Of a stretch of DNA of 64,000 bases, positions 63,948 through 64,000 are shown piece after piece; position 1 is the stretch's first letter, and each line of letters opens with the position of its first letter. The position numbers and the translations under genes were made by a program. Where the stretch lies: positions 5,472,075 to 5,536,074 of the forward strand of contig OZ004587.1 in assembly GCA_963924555.1 (NCBI GenBank), written 5' to 3'. This DNA is from Crambe crambe (taxonomy: Eukaryota > Porifera > Demospongiae > Poecilosclerida > Crambeidae). Under the pieces are notes generated by a model. The model did not search any database and had not been told where the DNA came from. It worked only from the letters and a program-made list of their open reading frames with translations.

Positions 63948-64000
63948 ATGGCTAAATCATGCTTCCTTAGCTTGCTTCAGCTACTGTGCTTGAGTAGTGC
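63948..64000 (+). CDS. Copy M: start of another type I gene, cut by window edge
   Basis: ATG followed by codons for MAKSCFLSLLQLLCLSS, the type I signal peptide. Promoter and upstream repeats match copy H most closely. Only 17 codons are inside the window. Confidence 0.85.
   Translation, partial: MAKSCFLSLLQLLCLSS

Noticed and set aside
1..64000. CRISPR array or prokaryotic operon
   Set aside because: No short regular direct repeats with unique spacers; gene layout, TATA boxes and transposons are eukaryotic. Pmp-like repeats alone do not imply a bacterium.

Overview
The window looks like nuclear DNA of an invertebrate animal. It is AT-rich, eukaryotic in layout (TATA boxes, no operons, MITE-like and foldback repeats, a Ty3/gypsy fragment, a possible tRNA-derived SINE) and dominated by one expanded family of very large, apparently single-exon membrane protein genes. 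A demosponge such as Amphimedon would fit the compact spacers, the AT content and the expansion of Pmp-like repeat proteins. That assignment is inference from memory, not something the sequence proves.

Thirteen loci belong to one family, labelled A-M here from left to right. A full-length product is about 1,265 residues: signal peptide; an asparagine-rich, heavily N-glycosylatable right-handed beta-helix-like ectodomain with repeated GGA[IVL] and C-x-F-x-N-N motifs; a linker; a Cys-rich module (CPPGY ... SNCPVGFC ... NRLGRVCSRC ... YCSWG); a membrane domain with about eight to ten hydrophobic segments; and a conserved acidic tail (RRSDELEISLSMLDRED) ending in YQKCK.

Layout: A (1-3350, minus, cut by the left edge, open); C (5329-6623, plus, old 3' fragment); B (7443-10498, minus, chimeric broken copy); D (11753-15553, plus, three frameshifts); E (18937-22737) and F (26216-30031), both plus and intact; an unrelated acidic ORF (31020-31406); G (31520-32508, plus, fragment carrying a foldback insertion); H (34284-38080, plus, one 1-bp frameshift); I (41485-45300, plus, broken); J (46287-50081, minus, intact); K (52231-56038, plus, heavily broken); a Ty3/gypsy fragment (56113-56499, minus); L (57678-61473, plus, one 4-bp frameshift); M (63948 to the right edge, plus, start only). 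D-E-F are tandem units of about 7.2-7.3 kb including the spacers.

The copies fall into promoter/leader classes. Type I genes (E, F, H, I, J, K, M, and the leader of B) share a MAKSCFLSL signal peptide and, except for B, a TATA box about 50-60 bp before the ATG and degenerate upstream repeats with a TGGTCCCAACCTTC core. Type II genes (D, L) share a different leader (MVNW) and a different upstream region. A has a third leader. Internal blocks are shuffled between copies (H carries a J-like segment, B joins a J-like 5' part to an A-like 3' part, K has a C-like 3' end), which points to gene conversion and unequal exchange. The membrane domain and tail are nearly constant apart from two short loops. 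The simplest reading is a cluster of cell-surface receptors or adhesion proteins that diversifies by birth, death and conversion; no ligand or signalling role can be read from the sequence.

The spacers hold a MITE family with TA target duplications and a matching empty site, several foldback elements, a recurring 4-bp indel (TA to TACGTA or TAGCTA), and a degraded minus-strand exon-like segment present in four spacers.
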